The notes below the pieces were generated by a model. That model was given only the letters and a program-made list of their open reading frames with translations, did no database searches and was not told where the DNA came from. DNA of 64,000 nt from NCBI GenBank assembly GCA_002794775.1, contig NBAY01000004.1, positions 1,178,001 through 1,242,000 on the forward strand, in the 5' to 3' direction. This document shows, piece after piece, positions 46,001 to 61,989 of this stretch. Numbering within the stretch: the stretch's first letter is position 1; each line of letters starts with the position of its first letter. Source of the stretch: Porodaedalea pini (lineage: Eukaryota; Basidiomycota; Agaricomycetes; Hymenochaetales; Hymenochaetaceae). The position numbers were made by a program, and so were the translations under genes.

Positions 46001-46526
46001 CAGGCCGCTGCAACACGCTACTTGGTTGTAGAAGAAACCATAAGAGCACCGTCCTTCTCTCAAATCACTGAACCAGTGCACCAGAATATCCAGCCATGCA
46101 CCCGTCACTCCTACGCCCACCCCGGTGGTTACAATTATGAGCCAGACCCGTGATGTTTCCAACAGAGGAAGAAGTATTCCGCGAAGTCCACGTAATGAAC
46201 GCAATTGGTGTTGCCGGGAACGTTCAGCTGCCTCCTCGTGCAGCCAATCTACACGATTGTCAGCATGAATTCCTCAGAAGCAAGGCTCGAAGGCAGTTTA
46301 CCTATTGTGCTACCATCGCGGTACACAGTCTTTGTGTCTAAGCGCGCCCGCGGCGCGTTCAGCAGCTCGTGATCGTCGCGCAACTCATAGGCTTCCTCTG
46401 CACGCGTCACTTCTGGTGTTCCTCTCCAAGGATCATCCCAGGATTCAAAATCATCATGTCTCGAAGAAAGGTTACTTCATTGTACATGTCTTGCAACTGA
46501 GCCGCTTACCGCGTGTCGCGTTCCAT
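43085..46526 (-). CDS. CLC-family voltage-gated chloride channel/transporter with CBS domains
   Basis: The start is ATG at 46526 ([19 protein letters not shown] across an intron). The N-terminus reads [20 protein letters not shown] then [40 protein letters not shown] and [14 protein letters not shown]. The pore holds [20 protein letters not shown] (the GxGIPE ion site in its fungal form), [28 protein letters not shown] and [20 protein letters not shown]. The end carries two CBS-like parts ([40 protein letters not shown]). Gef1-like fungal CLCs act in Golgi and endosome membranes in copper and pH homeostasis. The GIPE region is encoded by two consecutive 17-base exons (45662-45678, 45583-45599). 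A G15 run (45811-45825) lies in the intron before them. Confidence 0.88.
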
Positions 46527-46693
46527 GATGGTGGTCAATGGTAAACAGTCACAAATAGGCGCGATGGATTCGAGTAGTATGTAAGTACATGCGTTTGGAA
46601 ACTATTGCCATTTCTTGAACGAACACTGTATAGATATGCTAAGAAAGGGGGAATAGGAAGCGTTGTACCATGACCAAATGTCCGTGGGTATGA

Positions 46694-47218
46694 TCAGGGG
46701 CTCTCAATCTTTCTGAGGTTACGATGTAGCTCGGGTTTGACCAGCACGACTCGGTCAAGAAGCTTCTTCACCACAGCATCTCTGTGCTCCTCGTAGAGCC
46801 TCGTAATTTCGGTGAGTTTGGTCTCCGTCTCCTTGTCAATAGTAGACTGGGAGGATTGGGTCGTGCCAGCCCGCTGTGGCGCACACATTAGCATTAGCCA
46901 GATACATAATATGTAGACACATACTGAGCGCTCAAACTCTTTGAACTCCGCCTCTTTCATAGCCTTGTACTCTGAAATCTCTTTGTCTGCCTCTGAACGG
47001 GCATCCTTTAGTTTCTGAACACGGTCTACGAAGTGCAATAGTCAGTAAGACGCGCCACCTCGAGCGAGCAACCCAGTATACATTGGCGTGCTTCCTGTAC
47101 GACCTTCGACGCATCTTTCTCGGCCTCAAGCAGCGTTTGAATGCCTTGGTTTTGAGAGGATGCCTACACGCATACAATGAGCGAATGCGCAGATGAACGA
47201 GTGCAGCATACGGACCAT
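46694..47218 (-). CDS. VMA10: V-type proton ATPase subunit G
   Basis: The protein reads MASSQNQGIQTLLEAEKDAS then KVVQEARQYRVQKLKDARSE, ADKEISEYKAMKEAEFKEFE and a C-terminal half with STIDKETETKLTEITRLYEE. This is the full length and heptad pattern of subunit G, which forms the peripheral stalk with subunit E on vacuolar membranes. The first coding exon contains only the ATG (47216-47218); GT follows at once and the second exon begins GCATCC. Two more short introns split the gene. The start codon lies 164 bases from the divergent symplekin gene. Its neighbour encodes a CLC channel, the other half of vacuolar acidification, which may be coincidence. Confidence 0.9.
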
Positions 47219-47382
47219 GATGATAGTCGGGAAGTAAGATGACGAAAGGGGAAGGTGGTTCCTGCGCGTTCATCCGTCGCGGCTCATAGGCTAAACGCGT
47301 CTCTCTTGTCAATGAGGCTATACCTCACGCACGTCGACGAGGCGTGCATATGAGGGTGTAGACAGCACTGACTACATCGAAT
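47219..47382. promoter_or_regulatory. Compact bidirectional promoter interval between VMA10 and symplekin
   Basis: 164 bases separate the divergent start codons, so the promoters must overlap. No clear TATA box is seen. Inferred from layout only. Confidence 0.4.
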
Positions 47383-50300
47383 ATGGATCCATTGCAAGCT
47401 CTTCAGGCAGCGTACTCAGTGCCGGCAGACTCTAAGGAGCAGGCCGAATTGCTGTCCAAACTACGTGAAAACCTCGAAGCATACCCGAACTACATACCAG
47501 TACTCTGTTCGAGTCTCATTAGAGGCGTGTCAGGCGCACAGGACTCATTATTAAAACGGTGGACTCTCGACCTCCTGCATTATGGAATAAGCAGAGCAAA
47601 TTTGCCTGTTGAAAAGCGTACAGAACGTGCGTATCATGCGAGTCTCTTCATTGGTCTTGGAAGTCTCATAAGTCTGCCGCATACCAGTTGCCAGCCAGTC
47701 GTTGGATGTTCTGGCCGGTGTTCTTCGCGATCCAAATCCGGCGATTGTCAAAACTGCTATACAGTGCTTCGGAACTGTCTATCCTTTGCTGTTTCGTCAC
47801 CTGTGAGCCCGTTCTGTCCTGGCTATTACAGCCTTGTATCTAATTATATGTGCAGGTGTACAAATCGCACTCTACGGACGATGTGGGATACGTTGGTAGC
47901 ATGTAAGGCACGAATTCTAGAAATGGTTTGGTCACCCACTACAACGAGCGGGATGAAGCTCGTTGCATTAAAATTCATGCAGCGGGCCATTCTCGTTCAG
48001 ACGCGAGGAGTATCGGACCCAAGAGTTAGTCCCTTCTCCCATGTCTCCATTGCTGAATAAGTTCAAATGTTGAACTGTCATCTTATAGCTCCAGAAACCG
48101 AGCGATCCCAATCTTTCCTTTTGCCCGGCCGACCATCCATTTATAAACGCCTCGCAGCTCGAAGCGGAAGGTCAGAAGCTCATGGAGGGAGTCGTCACAA
48201 TATTTTACACCATGCCGTGCGTTTTAGTCATATCCTGTACAGTATGCTCGTTTCATATACTTTCCTTCAGAAACCCGGATATGATGGCAGCTGTGGTGAA
48301 TAGCTGGAGCTCGCTTGCGAAGCAAAGACCCGCCCTAGCTCATGTTATCATATCTGCGCTTGCTAGCTGGAATCCCGGAGCCATATATCAGTTTCCTGCT
48401 ACAGCTATACGAAGTGTAGAAAAGGCCGTCAGGATTCTTTTATTACACTTTTCTCGGTACGCTGGTTTTTGCTTTGTACCTGCATCACTTTTATGATTCT
48501 CTTGCAGCACCCCTCAACTCCATGCTACCTATGCTCATCAAATCAACGAAGCACTTGCTCATCAGGCGGTTAGAATGGAGCAGGCAGTTGTCAATGAACG
48601 GAATCGGAAAGCTGCCGCTGCTGCAGAAGCGAGTCGCAAACGCTCGATCAGTGCTCTTAGCGATGAAGCTAGTGAAGCAAAGCGTTTGAAGACAGAGCAC
48701 GACCCTTCAGCGAGTGTGGCCGGCGCGTTGGCAAATTTCGATTTCACTGCTCTTCCCCATACCTTGGTTACGGACCTTATTGTTGCAAATTTGCAAATCA
48801 TAACTGAGCAGGCTTTGGCTGCTGCCGTGCAGGTGCGTCGGAGGACAGACTCTAGTATATGCTGTTTCTCTCAACCCTACTCTAGAACTATAAGCAAGCG
48901 AACGGACTTTTATCTGCTGCACCCACAGCCTCGCAAACACCCCCGCCTGCGGACACGGAGCCCGCTCAAGCACCCGTAGTGAAGGCCGAACCTGTTGATC
49001 CTCTAGCAATGGACATGGGAGATGAAGAGGTCGATTATGAACCCGATAGACTCAATGACGAGGTGCGCGACTACTTTGTTCCATTGGCATGTCTTTCCTT
49101 GTAACTCAAACCTCTCCGAAGATCTCGCAGAAGGAGGGTCTGCCACCTGATTTACCAGAAGGCATCGGGCTCATAGACGTCGACGAGGCGCTGAGATTCG
49201 CTGACTTCAAATTGCCTCCGGCCCGGGAGTTCTCAGAATCAGAAAAAAGAACCCTTGTGCGCGAATCTATGTCGCGAATATGGGACACGAGCAACGAACT
49301 TGTGTCTGTGAATGAAGCAGCGCTGAGTGCACATCAACCCTCTCAGGGTGCTTCCTCGCAGGATCTCTGGATGCTGTTATTAGTGCGAATGATTACACGG
49401 GCTGATCCGGAAGGGGACGACATCGCGGAAGCCAAGGAGTGGGAAGCTGAGGATGAGAAACCTGAGTCGATGGAGATCGATACTATTCCGAGAAGAGAAC
49501 GAATCAGACAGACTTTATTCGACTATATCCTGACCGATTTCCCTACAAGGTATAGTCTCCTCTGTCTCAATTTCAAGCCGTTAACTCGTTCTTGCGTAGA
49601 GAGCGGCTTGCTGTGACCTGGATGAACGAGGAATGGTACAATGACAAGATCAAGGGCTCCAGAGATCCTGACTGGGTATGGCCATTTTATCTGCTATATC
49701 CACCTTTCTAACTGCCTTAAAAGTATCCAAATTATCCATTATGGGTTCATAAACTGGTGACAGCATACGAGCCTATGATAGATGCTAAGGATCGAACCTT
49801 TTCGAGGTTTCTTCTCGATATCCCCCTTGTCCCACAAGATGTATTGCATATGCTGAGGGATCTTTGCGTCGAGCCGGATCGGTATGTATTTTTTCGTGTA
49901 TTGATCTTCTTACTATTTGAACCGGCCGACATTCGCTCGTCACAGCATGCAAGTAGGATTTACGACTCTTCGAGAATTCGTAACCCAACGCGCGCCTATG
50001 CGCTCTGAAGCAATGAAGATCCTACTTGACTTGACTACACATCAAGGTATTCTACTCTCCTCCAACTACCCAAGGATAGACACCTAACATGTCGGTGAAG
50101 ATAAGGTCACCCGTGGAGCAGCGATTATTACGGTTAAGCGCTGGGTTCCAGATGTCCAGCCCATGGGAGACATGATTCGGACCTTCGCTTTGAAGCTTCT
50201 TCGTCGTCTGCAGAAACAGCCTGTAGATAGCACTCAAGCAAATGGGCAGGTGAATGGTGAGGACAGGGATGATGACGCGATGGAAGACGGAGAAATGCCT

Positions 50301-51629
50301 CAGGAGGAACTAGTCCAGACAGAGTTCCTCCCGGATCAGCTTGAGCTGCCCGCGCGGAAATCTCAGATCCTTCAACATGTGGAGCTCATTTTTGCGCTGT
50401 GTGTCAAATGTCCAGAGTTCTTAGACGAGTAAGATTCTGGATCTATATCAGTTGCGTTCTGTTACTCATGGTCATGGATAGGATTTTTGATGCGTACGGT
50501 CAAATGGATGTCTCTGTGCAGGAGGCGATACAAGACCTTATCACTGCGCTCATAAGATCTCTCGGTCCAAATCATGGAAAACTGCTGGGACTCATGCGCA
50601 CTTTCCCACCTGGTGCAGAGTCGCTCGCCTTGCGCGTACTCACCATCTTCACAGAGAACGGACGACCAAGTCCGCCGCTTGTTTCGCTTATCAAATCCCT
50701 TACGCTGGAACGAGACATTGATGCGCGATTTCTTATTCCCATCATTGCCGAGATGGACAAGGTATGGATTTTAGCAGGCATCAGACGTACGTGAAGGTCT
50801 GACTGGACTGGCACAGGCGGATATCGTCAGGCACCTTCCACGCATTGTGTCGATGTTGAATGGCACCCCAGAGGCTAAGCAACTAGTAAAGAGCGTGTTT
50901 GAGTCGATTGTCACAACGCCCCCACAGACCTTTGGCAGTGTCACCTCCAACCTCCCGCGTGTCCGGCAAAGCGAGCTACTCACCCCTGCCGAATTAATGG
51001 TATTGTTGCATGAGACCGAGAAGGAGATAGGCCTAAAGAGCACGATTGAAGGTACGATTGTTGTGTTGTTTTCATTACATCGAGAGTCTGACGTGCTATT
51101 GCGAAGCAATCGGCATCTGCTTCTCAATGACCGATGTTTTCCGATCTGAAATTCTTGCAGTTGTGATGCAGCAAATTGTGGATGAACCCGTACTTCCTGT
51201 GCTATTCTTGCGAACCGTGAGCCGCTTCTCTCCTTTTTGTAGCATCATTCTGAAAACGTCATCGATCAGGTCATCCAGGCCGTCACAACTTACAAGTCGT
51301 TAGTCGGCTTCGTATCCACCACCCTCCTTTCTCGCCTTATCACGAAGAAGATATGGACGAATCCCCCATTATGGGAGGGGTTTATCCGGTGTGCAAAGAC
51401 AATCGCCCCTGCCAGTTTTGGCGCATTGCTTCAATTGCCCAAGGATCAACTGCGTGAGCTGGTAGACAAGCAACCAGGTCTCAAAGCCGGCCTTCGGGAG
51501 TTTGTGCTGAAAAAAGCTGGGAACAAGGCACGTCAAGCTGGGTTCCTTGATCTTTTTGGCGACGATCGAAGTCAGAGTCCAGCACCGCGGCCCCAAGCTG
51601 AACCCCTTCCTGCTGCTCCGAGTGCGTAG
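47383..51629 (+). CDS. PTA1: Symplekin / Pta1, mRNA 3'-end processing scaffold
   Basis: The start MDPLQALQAAYSVPADSKEQ is followed by SKLRENLEAYPNYIPVLCSS and RWTLDLLHYGISRANLPVEK. The conserved HEAT core lies in the next exons: VLAGVLRDPNPAIVKTAIQC, FGTVYPLLFRHLC and TMWDTLVACKARILEMVWSP, then LVALKFMQRAILVQTRGVSD and SSLAKQRPALAHVIISALAS. The C-terminal symplekin domain is seen in LITKKIWTNPPLWEGFIRCA, KTIAPASFGALLQLPKDQLR and LREFVLKKAGNKARQAGF, with stop at 51627-51629. Symplekin holds together the cleavage and polyadenylation factor and binds the CTD phosphatase Ssu72. Many short introns are present. Length is in the family range. A short Pro-Ala tail follows the domain. Confidence 0.88.
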
Positions 51630-52193
51630 ACAACGTGCATGCAGCATGCGTTCATTTCACAGTTCTGCCAGTGTCGGATGTACATATTCTGCGTGATCTT
51701 GGAAGCAACCTCCCTATTTGTTGTCCGGTATTGGAAGTTTCGTTCTTTTACACAACCCTCTATTTACTCATATAATGTACGCTGCCTTTTCCCTGGCTTG
51801 TTATGAATAAATGCAATACTGGACATTAATATTGAGTTCATCGGACCGCGCCAATCATCAGGGTCGGTGTCAAGCGAAGAAGCCTGACGCGCACTCACTG
51901 AATTACATACGGTCCCTTGTCTGAAACCGTGACATATATATAGACCTGGCTTTATTTCTTACCCCCATCTCGTTGGAAGCTGCTCATTCACTTGCACAGC
52001 GACGACAACCATCTTCCCACCGCACAGGCTTACATTGACGATAATCCGGGCGCGGAGTGACAGTTGGGCTATCTCAGCACGGCTTCTAGTCTTCTACCAG
52101 AGCCCAGCATCTCCGTCACGGCTCCCGTTGCAGGAGACCTAGGCACCGGCGCCACGCACCTAGAGTAGCCTATACCTCTATTCGTTGCAAACC
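51630..52193. promoter_or_regulatory. Intergenic region with the MAP kinase promoter and leader
   Basis: 564 bases between tandem genes. The left half should be the symplekin 3' end (ATGAATAAATGCAAT near 51801 resembles a polyadenylation signal). The right half contains pyrimidine-rich sequence and the MAP kinase 5' leader, with TATATATAGACC near 51935 as a candidate TATA box about 260 bases before the ATG. Confidence 0.45.
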
Positions 52194-55257
<3,064 letters not shown>

Positions 55258-55677
55258 TTCATATGCCCCTTACATCACGTCGATTTGGTTTAAAGCCAAT
55301 GTCATCTTGCACCTATCCTCTGGTTCTCCTTTGACGAACTATCTACGAGACGACATCATAGCATGCATTAGAGATCTAGTTTATTCGCCTTCCAGTCATA
55401 TACTCTTCACGTTCCTTTGATCTTGTAGAATAGTAGAACTGCGTGTATATGATCGTCCGTGGGATTCCACACAGCTGCCTGTATTATTTCCATATTGGTC
55501 CTTTGTTCTCGGTCTTGAATTAACAACATGTACAATGGTACAATGGGTTACTGAAGATGTATAATACTTGCAGGGGTGGTATACGAGTGAGTGCGGAGGA
55601 AATGAAGACAAATGAAAAGATCAATCATCACCCAGAATGTCTTTGATTTCTGTTGCGAAAGAAATATTGAGTGATTG

Positions 55678-56722
55678 TCAATTGCAGAAATATGCTGAAG
55701 ACTCACTCTCGATGATATCTAAGTATGCAGTAGTCGCAGGACTATCCGGGTACTCGTCTAAGAAGCTGACACCATAATCCGCGCTCTTGCCGATACGCGG
55801 ATCGAGAGGGACGGAGCCTAGCATCTCGACATTCATCTCCTCCGCAAGGCGCTTCGCACCGCCCGTAGTGGGTTTGAAGATCTGGGACTCGCCCTTGCAC
55901 GACGGGCACACGAAGCCGCTCATGTTCTCCACGACGCCGAGGACGCGCACGCCGACCTTGCGGCAAAAGTCGATCTCGCGGCGCACGTCCTGCAACGCGA
56001 CCTCCTGTGGGGTCGTGATGACCACCGCGCCGTCGATGCCACTTTCCTTGAGGTACTGCACGACGGAGAGGTGCTCGTCCGACGTCCCGGGGGGCGTGTC
56101 GACGAGCAGGTAGTCGAGCGCGCCCCAGTCTACGTCTTTAAGAAACTGCGCGATGAGTCCGTTCTTCTTTGGCCCGCGCCACATGACGGCGGAGTTGGAG
56201 GAAGGGAGCATGAGCCCGACGGACATGGCGGAGAGGTTGTCAGAGACGTAGACAGGAGACCAGCCAGTTGAGGATGCGTGGACCTGCTCGGAGGCAATAC
56301 CAAGAATTGTTGGTATTGAAGGACCACAGATGTCAATATCCATAATTCCGGTCTATACAGCGTCTAGCGCTGAGCATAACTGTTACAAGGCGATATGCAC
56401 AAACTGCATCTCGTACCTGAGATTCCTCGTCCGCCGCAAACGCCCAAGCTAGCTGTGCACAGAATGTGCTTTTCCCAACACCACCCTTCCCACTCAGTAC
56501 TAAGATCTTTCGCCGTACGTTCGACATGCGTGCTCGGATGAATGGTAGCGCGGGATCGGGCCCTGCAGGTTTGTTCGTCGCGCATATGTCCTGGTTGGCA
56601 CATCCAGCGCAGGCGTCTGCCTTGCCTGCGAGCTCTGAATCAACACCTGGACAATGTTCTGGTGCATTTGATGGCACGAGTGATGGATCTGGGACTGCGA
56701 CTGGCTGTGACACGGCCAGCAT
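55678..56722 (-). CDS. NBP35: Cytosolic Fe-S cluster scaffold NBP35 / NUBP1
   Basis: Start chosen at 56722 ([20 protein letters not shown]). The N-terminal ferredoxin-like motif is C-x13-C-x2-C-x5-C ([20 protein letters not shown] then QDIC), which separates NBP35 from the shorter CFD1. The P-loop is [20 protein letters not shown]. After an intron comes [35 protein letters not shown] and [10 protein letters not shown] with the CPxC pair that bridges a cluster between subunits. The stop is TGA at 55678-55680. NBP35 with CFD1 assembles [4Fe-4S] clusters that are finally delivered by the CIA targeting complex containing MMS19 (5.3 kb in this window). It is convergent with the MAP kinase gene. 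Confidence 0.94.
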
Positions 56723-57243
56723 GGTGGATGAAGAGAGAGTTGCTTGCTGGGCGTCGTGGTTAGAAATCAGGCCGCGTCGATCACACCCGTTATGGCCGCG
56801 CTTCGGACCGAGAGCACGGGGCTTTTGCAATCTCAATCACCCTTCGTTTTTCAATTGCCAGTGCAAGATGCGGACCTGGAAAAAAACAGTACCTACTCAT
56901 TCAAAGATACGAATTCACTAGTATCGTGATATTAATTTATGTATTGATGGACCTTTGAGCACTTTGGTTTGTCTCTTAGCAAGTACTATGATAGCGCTGC
57001 GGCCTCCAGACGATGATCGGAATCATGTACAATTTTCGTTCAATTTTTAGCCGCTTTCAATTCTTTTAGTTTTGACCGTGCCTGAGCCTGGACAATTTGA
57101 CATGCTTATATGGTGTCCATGGAGTACGTAGGTGCATATAAAAGGATGCCCGTCCCGTATCGATAATCTCCGTGGACCTCCTTGTCTTCCACCTTCATCA
57201 GCAGCCTCCCGTCGTCAATCGGAGTGCGAGACAAGGTCAGAAA

Positions 57244-58881
57244 ATGGAGGATATCTCCATGGTCGAGGAGCCTGTGCTTGCACGCATCGACTCCAAGCGT
57301 TCTAACTCCGAGTCTATTTCCAAGTCCGTACGGCCGACGAGCAGCGCATCGGAACAGCCTGCAGGTGCTTCACATGAAGTCCGTCCCCCTATCGACTACA
57401 GCTCGCCGTCGGCGCTCGTAAGGAGCACCTGGGCCCGATTCAGGAGTATCTGGACTCGCCGATTCTGTCTATCGCTTCTTGCGGGACAGGTGGTCTCGCT
57501 TTGCATTACGTGCACGAATGTGACGACGACGGAGCTAGTTCAGAGAGATTGGTCGCTCCCGACAACGCAGACATGGTTCTTGTGCGTTTATATGGATTTC
57601 TGATGATGGGAAGAAGCTGAAGTTAAGATTAGATACTTCTCGTTGTTTGCTATTTATACGCCATACACTATCTATCAATGTGAGTGCTGTTTTGCGCAAG
57701 ACAGCAGCATTACTGAGCTGCGAGCGGTATACTAGACGGACCAAGGGGATGGGTGAAGATGATACTGAAGGACGGCTGGAAATGTGCGTACAATGTAATT
57801 TGTTGATATTGCCATGCAATTGACAGCATATATACAGATTTTTTTCTGGCTGCATGCGATGTAGAAGGGAATTTCCTTGTCGTCAAAGCGTATAACTACA
57901 CGACCCTGCTCTCGTGTATGCTACTCGATGCGTATGTCCCTTACCTTTCACCTCTTACGTGTCAATTTTACTAATGCGATGCGACCAGCTGGGCAATTCC
58001 CGTTTGCCTCTTCTTCTCCTGGGTTTACATGCGTCCCAAGTATGGTTGGACGCAACTGCTCGGAGTCCTGACCTGCATCGGCGGCCTCGGTCTGCTTGTC
58101 GCTTCCGACGAAATCACGGACAAGGACTATTCTGCTACCAACATGGCTCTTGGTGATGGTTTCATGATTCTTGGAGCAACTTTATACGGTTTCAGTAAGT
58201 ATCTCACCGCCTTCGGCTTGAAAGGTCCTTACGAAGCTATTCTCCGAATTTTTAGCTAATGCGACGGAAGAATTCTTTGTTCGTCGCCGCCCGCTCTACG
58301 AGGTTGTTGGCCAGCTCGGGATGTGGGGCACACTTATCAACGGCATTCAAGCCGCCGGCCTCGAGCACAACGACATGCGCACGGCCAACTGGAGCGGGAT
58401 GAATATCGGGCTTCTGGTCGCATATACAGCAGCCATGTTCATTCTGTACACCGTCGCGCCTCTGCTCTACCGTTTGGCGTCGTCGGCGTATTACAACATC
58501 TCGCTCCTGACGAGTGACTTTTACGGCCTGCTCTTTGGGTTGTTCCTCTTCGTGCGTCCGAATCGATTCTTTTCGTAAGATACCAATTGATTGCGTGTTT
58601 TCAGCATTACAAGCCCTACTGGCTGTACTTCCCGGCATTCGTTGTCGTTCTTCTCGGACTCGTCATCTACTTCTGGACTGCAACCCGTTAGTCTACCTTT
58701 GTGCGCCTTGAGACTTTAACTTATCAACATATTCTTTGTAGCGGAAGAGCAGGGCAAGTTGGATCCGCGCGCACCTACGTACGTCAACGTGCGGGGTGTC
58801 ACGGCAGATCTGGAGTCCGAAGGCTCAAGTCGTGCCGTCGAAGGTATCCCGACGTTGGAGTCCCAGGATAACAAGGCTTGA
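57244..58881 (+). CDS. SLC35F1/F2/F6-type solute transporter (drug/metabolite transporter superfamily)
   Basis: The start MEDISMVEEPVLARIDSKRS opens a cytosolic Ser-rich tail. The membrane part begins FCLSLLAGQVVSLCITCTNV. Later exons give DVEGNFLVVKAYNYTTLLSC, MLLDAWAIPVCLFFSWVYMR, YGWTQLLGVLTCIGGLGLLV, ALGDGFMILGATLYGFTNAT, EEFFVRRRPLYEVVGQLGMW and YWLYFPAFVVVLLGLVIYFW, about ten helices in two halves, typical of the SLC35F family. The DVEGNFLVVKAYNYTT block is diagnostic. The C-terminal tail ends ESQDNKA. Transported substrate unknown. Six to seven short introns are present. Confidence 0.85.
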
Positions 58882-59333
58882 GCTTGCTGGAGTTCCACTG
58901 ATGGTTATGACGATCTATATTCGATATTCGGCGCTTGGGTTGAACGGTTTCTCTGTTGTACATCTAAAGATATAAACGATTCAGTGTCCTTGTGTTCTTA
59001 CTCCTACGTGTGCGCCTTGCGAAAGAATATGCGAGAGCGAGTCATGCATATTTATGCCCAAGCTCACATGCCTGTTGTTCTTTCGTCAATGTATGCTTAG
59101 TAGCACACTAACAGTCCTCTCGATATTCACCACGTAGGCCGAAAGACGAGGGACAGCACTGGCAGTAAGAAGCTATTTATAGCATTTCAGTTCAGACCGT
59201 TCTCAATCCGGTAAAAAATCCTCCCTCTTCCTCCTCACATCTTCTCCCCTTTCCCCTTCATTGTAAAAATCGTAGAAAATCAGGAAAAAATCGCACAGCG
59301 TCGAAATTCAGAGGGTAGAGAGGCAAAAGAAAC
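58882..59333. other. Intergenic, no gene seen
   Basis: About 450 bases between the transporter stop and the tRNA. It should contain the transporter 3' end (ATATAAACGATTC near 58970) and the tRNA's downstream flank. No open frame or repeat worth naming. Confidence 0.45.
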
Positions 59334-59439
59334 GGGCTTGACCGAGGATTGAACTCGGGGCCTCTCGCACATATCAGTAAATTGAATTCACTGGAGAGTC
59401 TGTCCCGAAGCGAGAATCATACCACTAGACCATCAAGCC
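59334..59439 (-). tRNA. tRNA-Pro, anticodon CGG, with a 34-nt intron
   Basis: Minus strand: acceptor GGCTTGA pairs with TCAAGCC; the D arm is TGGTCTAGTGGTATGAT; the anticodon stem CTCGC/GCGAG encloses TTCGGGT with CGG at 34-36; the T arm reads CCGAGTTCAATCCTCGG. An intron of 34 bases (59370-59403) lies after position 37, the canonical place. The exons add to 72 bases. Internal box A (TGGTCTAGTGG) and box B (GAGTTCAATCC) match RNA polymerase III promoters. Confidence 0.94.
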
Positions 59440-61300
59440 ACTAAAGTCTCAGCTTAAAGCAAGTTCATGACTGCATGATGCTATGCAAAGGCTTGTGAAC
59501 CCCTGGCAATTTGACTGACTGATGGAATTTTGGAATGCAGTCAATAATCAGAGGGAGTTCCCACACAGGGCTGATCCATTAATCCATTTCAATCCTTAAT
59601 TAGAGGTGCATATCACCCTCACCTCTCCTTCACCATTTTTTCCACCTCCCTGGACACCCCTTCTATCTAGTACTGTGTGCAATAGATTTATAGCATAGAT
59701 GAGCCTTTGAATTTTCAGTTGGAATTGTGCATCCAGATGTCGATCATACATCAAAACCAGCCCTGGAGTTCCCAGCTTTGCTGGGAACTTTGCTGGCCAT
59801 CAATCTGAGTTTTTAGGCATTGCTTAATCTGAGTTTTTTTGGTTCTACAGATTTAATTAGTGCAATTTCTCACTCTAAAAGCTATATCTATTTAAAGTTC
59901 CTTGCTAGCCATCAGTCTACGCTCTTAGAACAATGCTTCATCTTAGTTCACATGATTCTTCAATTGCAAAACTACATATGTCACATACACATGCCTGAAA
60001 GCAATCTCAATTTTTATTGTATGACATTCTATTTACAACAAAACCTCACTAAGTACAATATTGGTTGTTGAGAATCTGAAGATAGAGTAAGTCTCTTTCA
60101 ATGGAGAGACATAGTGCATAATACCTGCTTCTCATGTCTTTATTTAAAATAGAAAGGATATTCTTTATACAATATAGATACTATGTTAGGACACCTTATA
60201 TTATATTTATAAAAGGCTATAGGTATAGGCCTGCTAGAGTATTCTCACTACTTCTAACATGTTGCTGACTTCCTATACATCATGACTTGACTCTGATGTA
60301 TTGAGTGTCTGACATTCCAAGACACAAACTCTGAAACGCAACCATGTAGCTATACTACAATTATGAGGAGTCCAAGTCTGAGACTCAGTGGCAGTCTCCA
60401 GACCTTTGGAGTCTGGCACATTATGTTTAGTTCATGCCATTTTCACATTCTCTTTACTGCCCAACTCATCCAAAGCTTATATGCACATATACTGAGTTGT
60501 GCTATATATACTCTGGCATGAGCCAGGCCAATAATTTATATCTTCTGAGAGTAATTCTCAATAGACTCCAATTAGTTGATTTTCTACTGAAATTTATTTT
60601 ATAATACACATGGAGAAGATAGCAGGATATTTTTCTAATTAACTAAAAAATTTCAGCATTTTTCCTGACTTTTTCATATGAGGAATGAGTTGTTACAAGA
60701 AATTGCTATTTTAGGAAGGATCAGCAGATCAATATGGGATCAACAGGATCAACGACGAACCAATTCACCTACCAGCTAGGATTCGGCCAGGAGGCACCCG
60801 CAACAATCTATGACAAAGCCAGGAAGCGAGCACAAGAAGCATATCAAACAGCATGGCCATGACGAAGCGATAAGATGCACCTACCTGAGTCAATGGAGCT
60901 GTGCAACTTCTGCTGGGAGCTATACCATTACTCATGGGCAGCACATGAGCGAATCTTCCTACGCGTTCTGGAAGCGGTATCAGTACAGAACACAATGCTC
61001 ATTGTCTCGCAGCACAGACCGCTCAGTGAACGACAGCAAGAGCCAGTTATGCAGGGAAGGACGAGTACAGCATACATGCACAAGCTCAAATGGTGGCTAG
61101 CAGATGAACAAATGTACGCAGCACTAGCAGGCCTTACGATATGGATCTGTCAGGACTCGAACTTTTCCTTTCTTTTTATTTTCCTTCTATCACTTCTTTT
61201 CCTTTAATCGCTCCTTTTCATTATAATTAATCATCTTTTCAATCATTTCCCACACTCCTTTCACATGACCTTCATTTGTTCCATTCTGCTCCCTTTTATG
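59440..61300. other. AT-rich gene-poor stretch
   Basis: Nearly 1.9 kb of AT-rich sequence with scattered short frames. A small perfect hairpin lies at 59767-59789 (AGTTCCCAGC, three T, GCTGGGAACT). A frame at 60875-61207 (MHLPESMELCNFCWELYHYS onward) is not recognised and ends in a low-complexity hydrophobic run; I do not call it a gene. The right part may belong to the LTR of the retroelement that follows. Confidence 0.45.
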
Positions 61301-61989
61301 TAATCTTAGACAAAGGGGCAACCAGTTCTCACAAGGTGATCACTGTATATAAGGAAGAGGAATCGCATCTGAACACCTGTTCTGCTTTTCCTCTTACCTC
61401 CGTGACGACCTAGGTGAGACCGTGTCCCCCTCCTGTAGTAGAGTACATTGTATTAATCCTCTTACCTCTGTGATGACCTAGCCTGAGTACAGCATGTCCC
61501 AAGTCCCCGCTCGAGTATAGCACATCCCAGATGACAGTCAGCTGAGGCCTGCCCAGTCTGAGTTGTCTCCTGGACTCCCGCCTAACATAAAAGCAGAACC
61601 CCACCCAGGCTCATCCCCAGCGTACGTCGTCGCTGTCGACTCGCCTTCACTCAGTCTAGAGGAGCGCTCCCCTCGATGGACTTGAAGTATAAACCCCCTA
61701 AACGACAACCCTAAACCCTGCCTGGACATTTTTGGACATTTGTGTATTACATAAACCTCACAACCGACTTTTCCCGACCCTGGCTCTCCGCATCTCCCTT
61801 TGGTGGAGAAGCCACTTAACTTGGATGTGGGTGACGTTACGTGTTCAGTCGTCAATGTCATTGTCGATTGTTATTTCCGCCGCGTCTTTCCGTCTCATCA
61901 TCAACTTCGCTGACGAACCCGTTCAACGTTGGCATAACCCCGGATCAAACGCACAACCGATCCCCATTCCTCCACTGTCATCAAGATAG

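Noticed and set aside
46526..46694. CLC channel and V-ATPase G as an operon-like functional pair
   Set aside because: They are separate spliced nuclear genes with their own starts; adjacency alone is no evidence of joint control.
60875..61207. 110-codon frame before the second retroelement
   Set aside because: Not recognised; it ends in a low-complexity Phe/Leu run in AT-rich DNA and may be part of LTR sequence.
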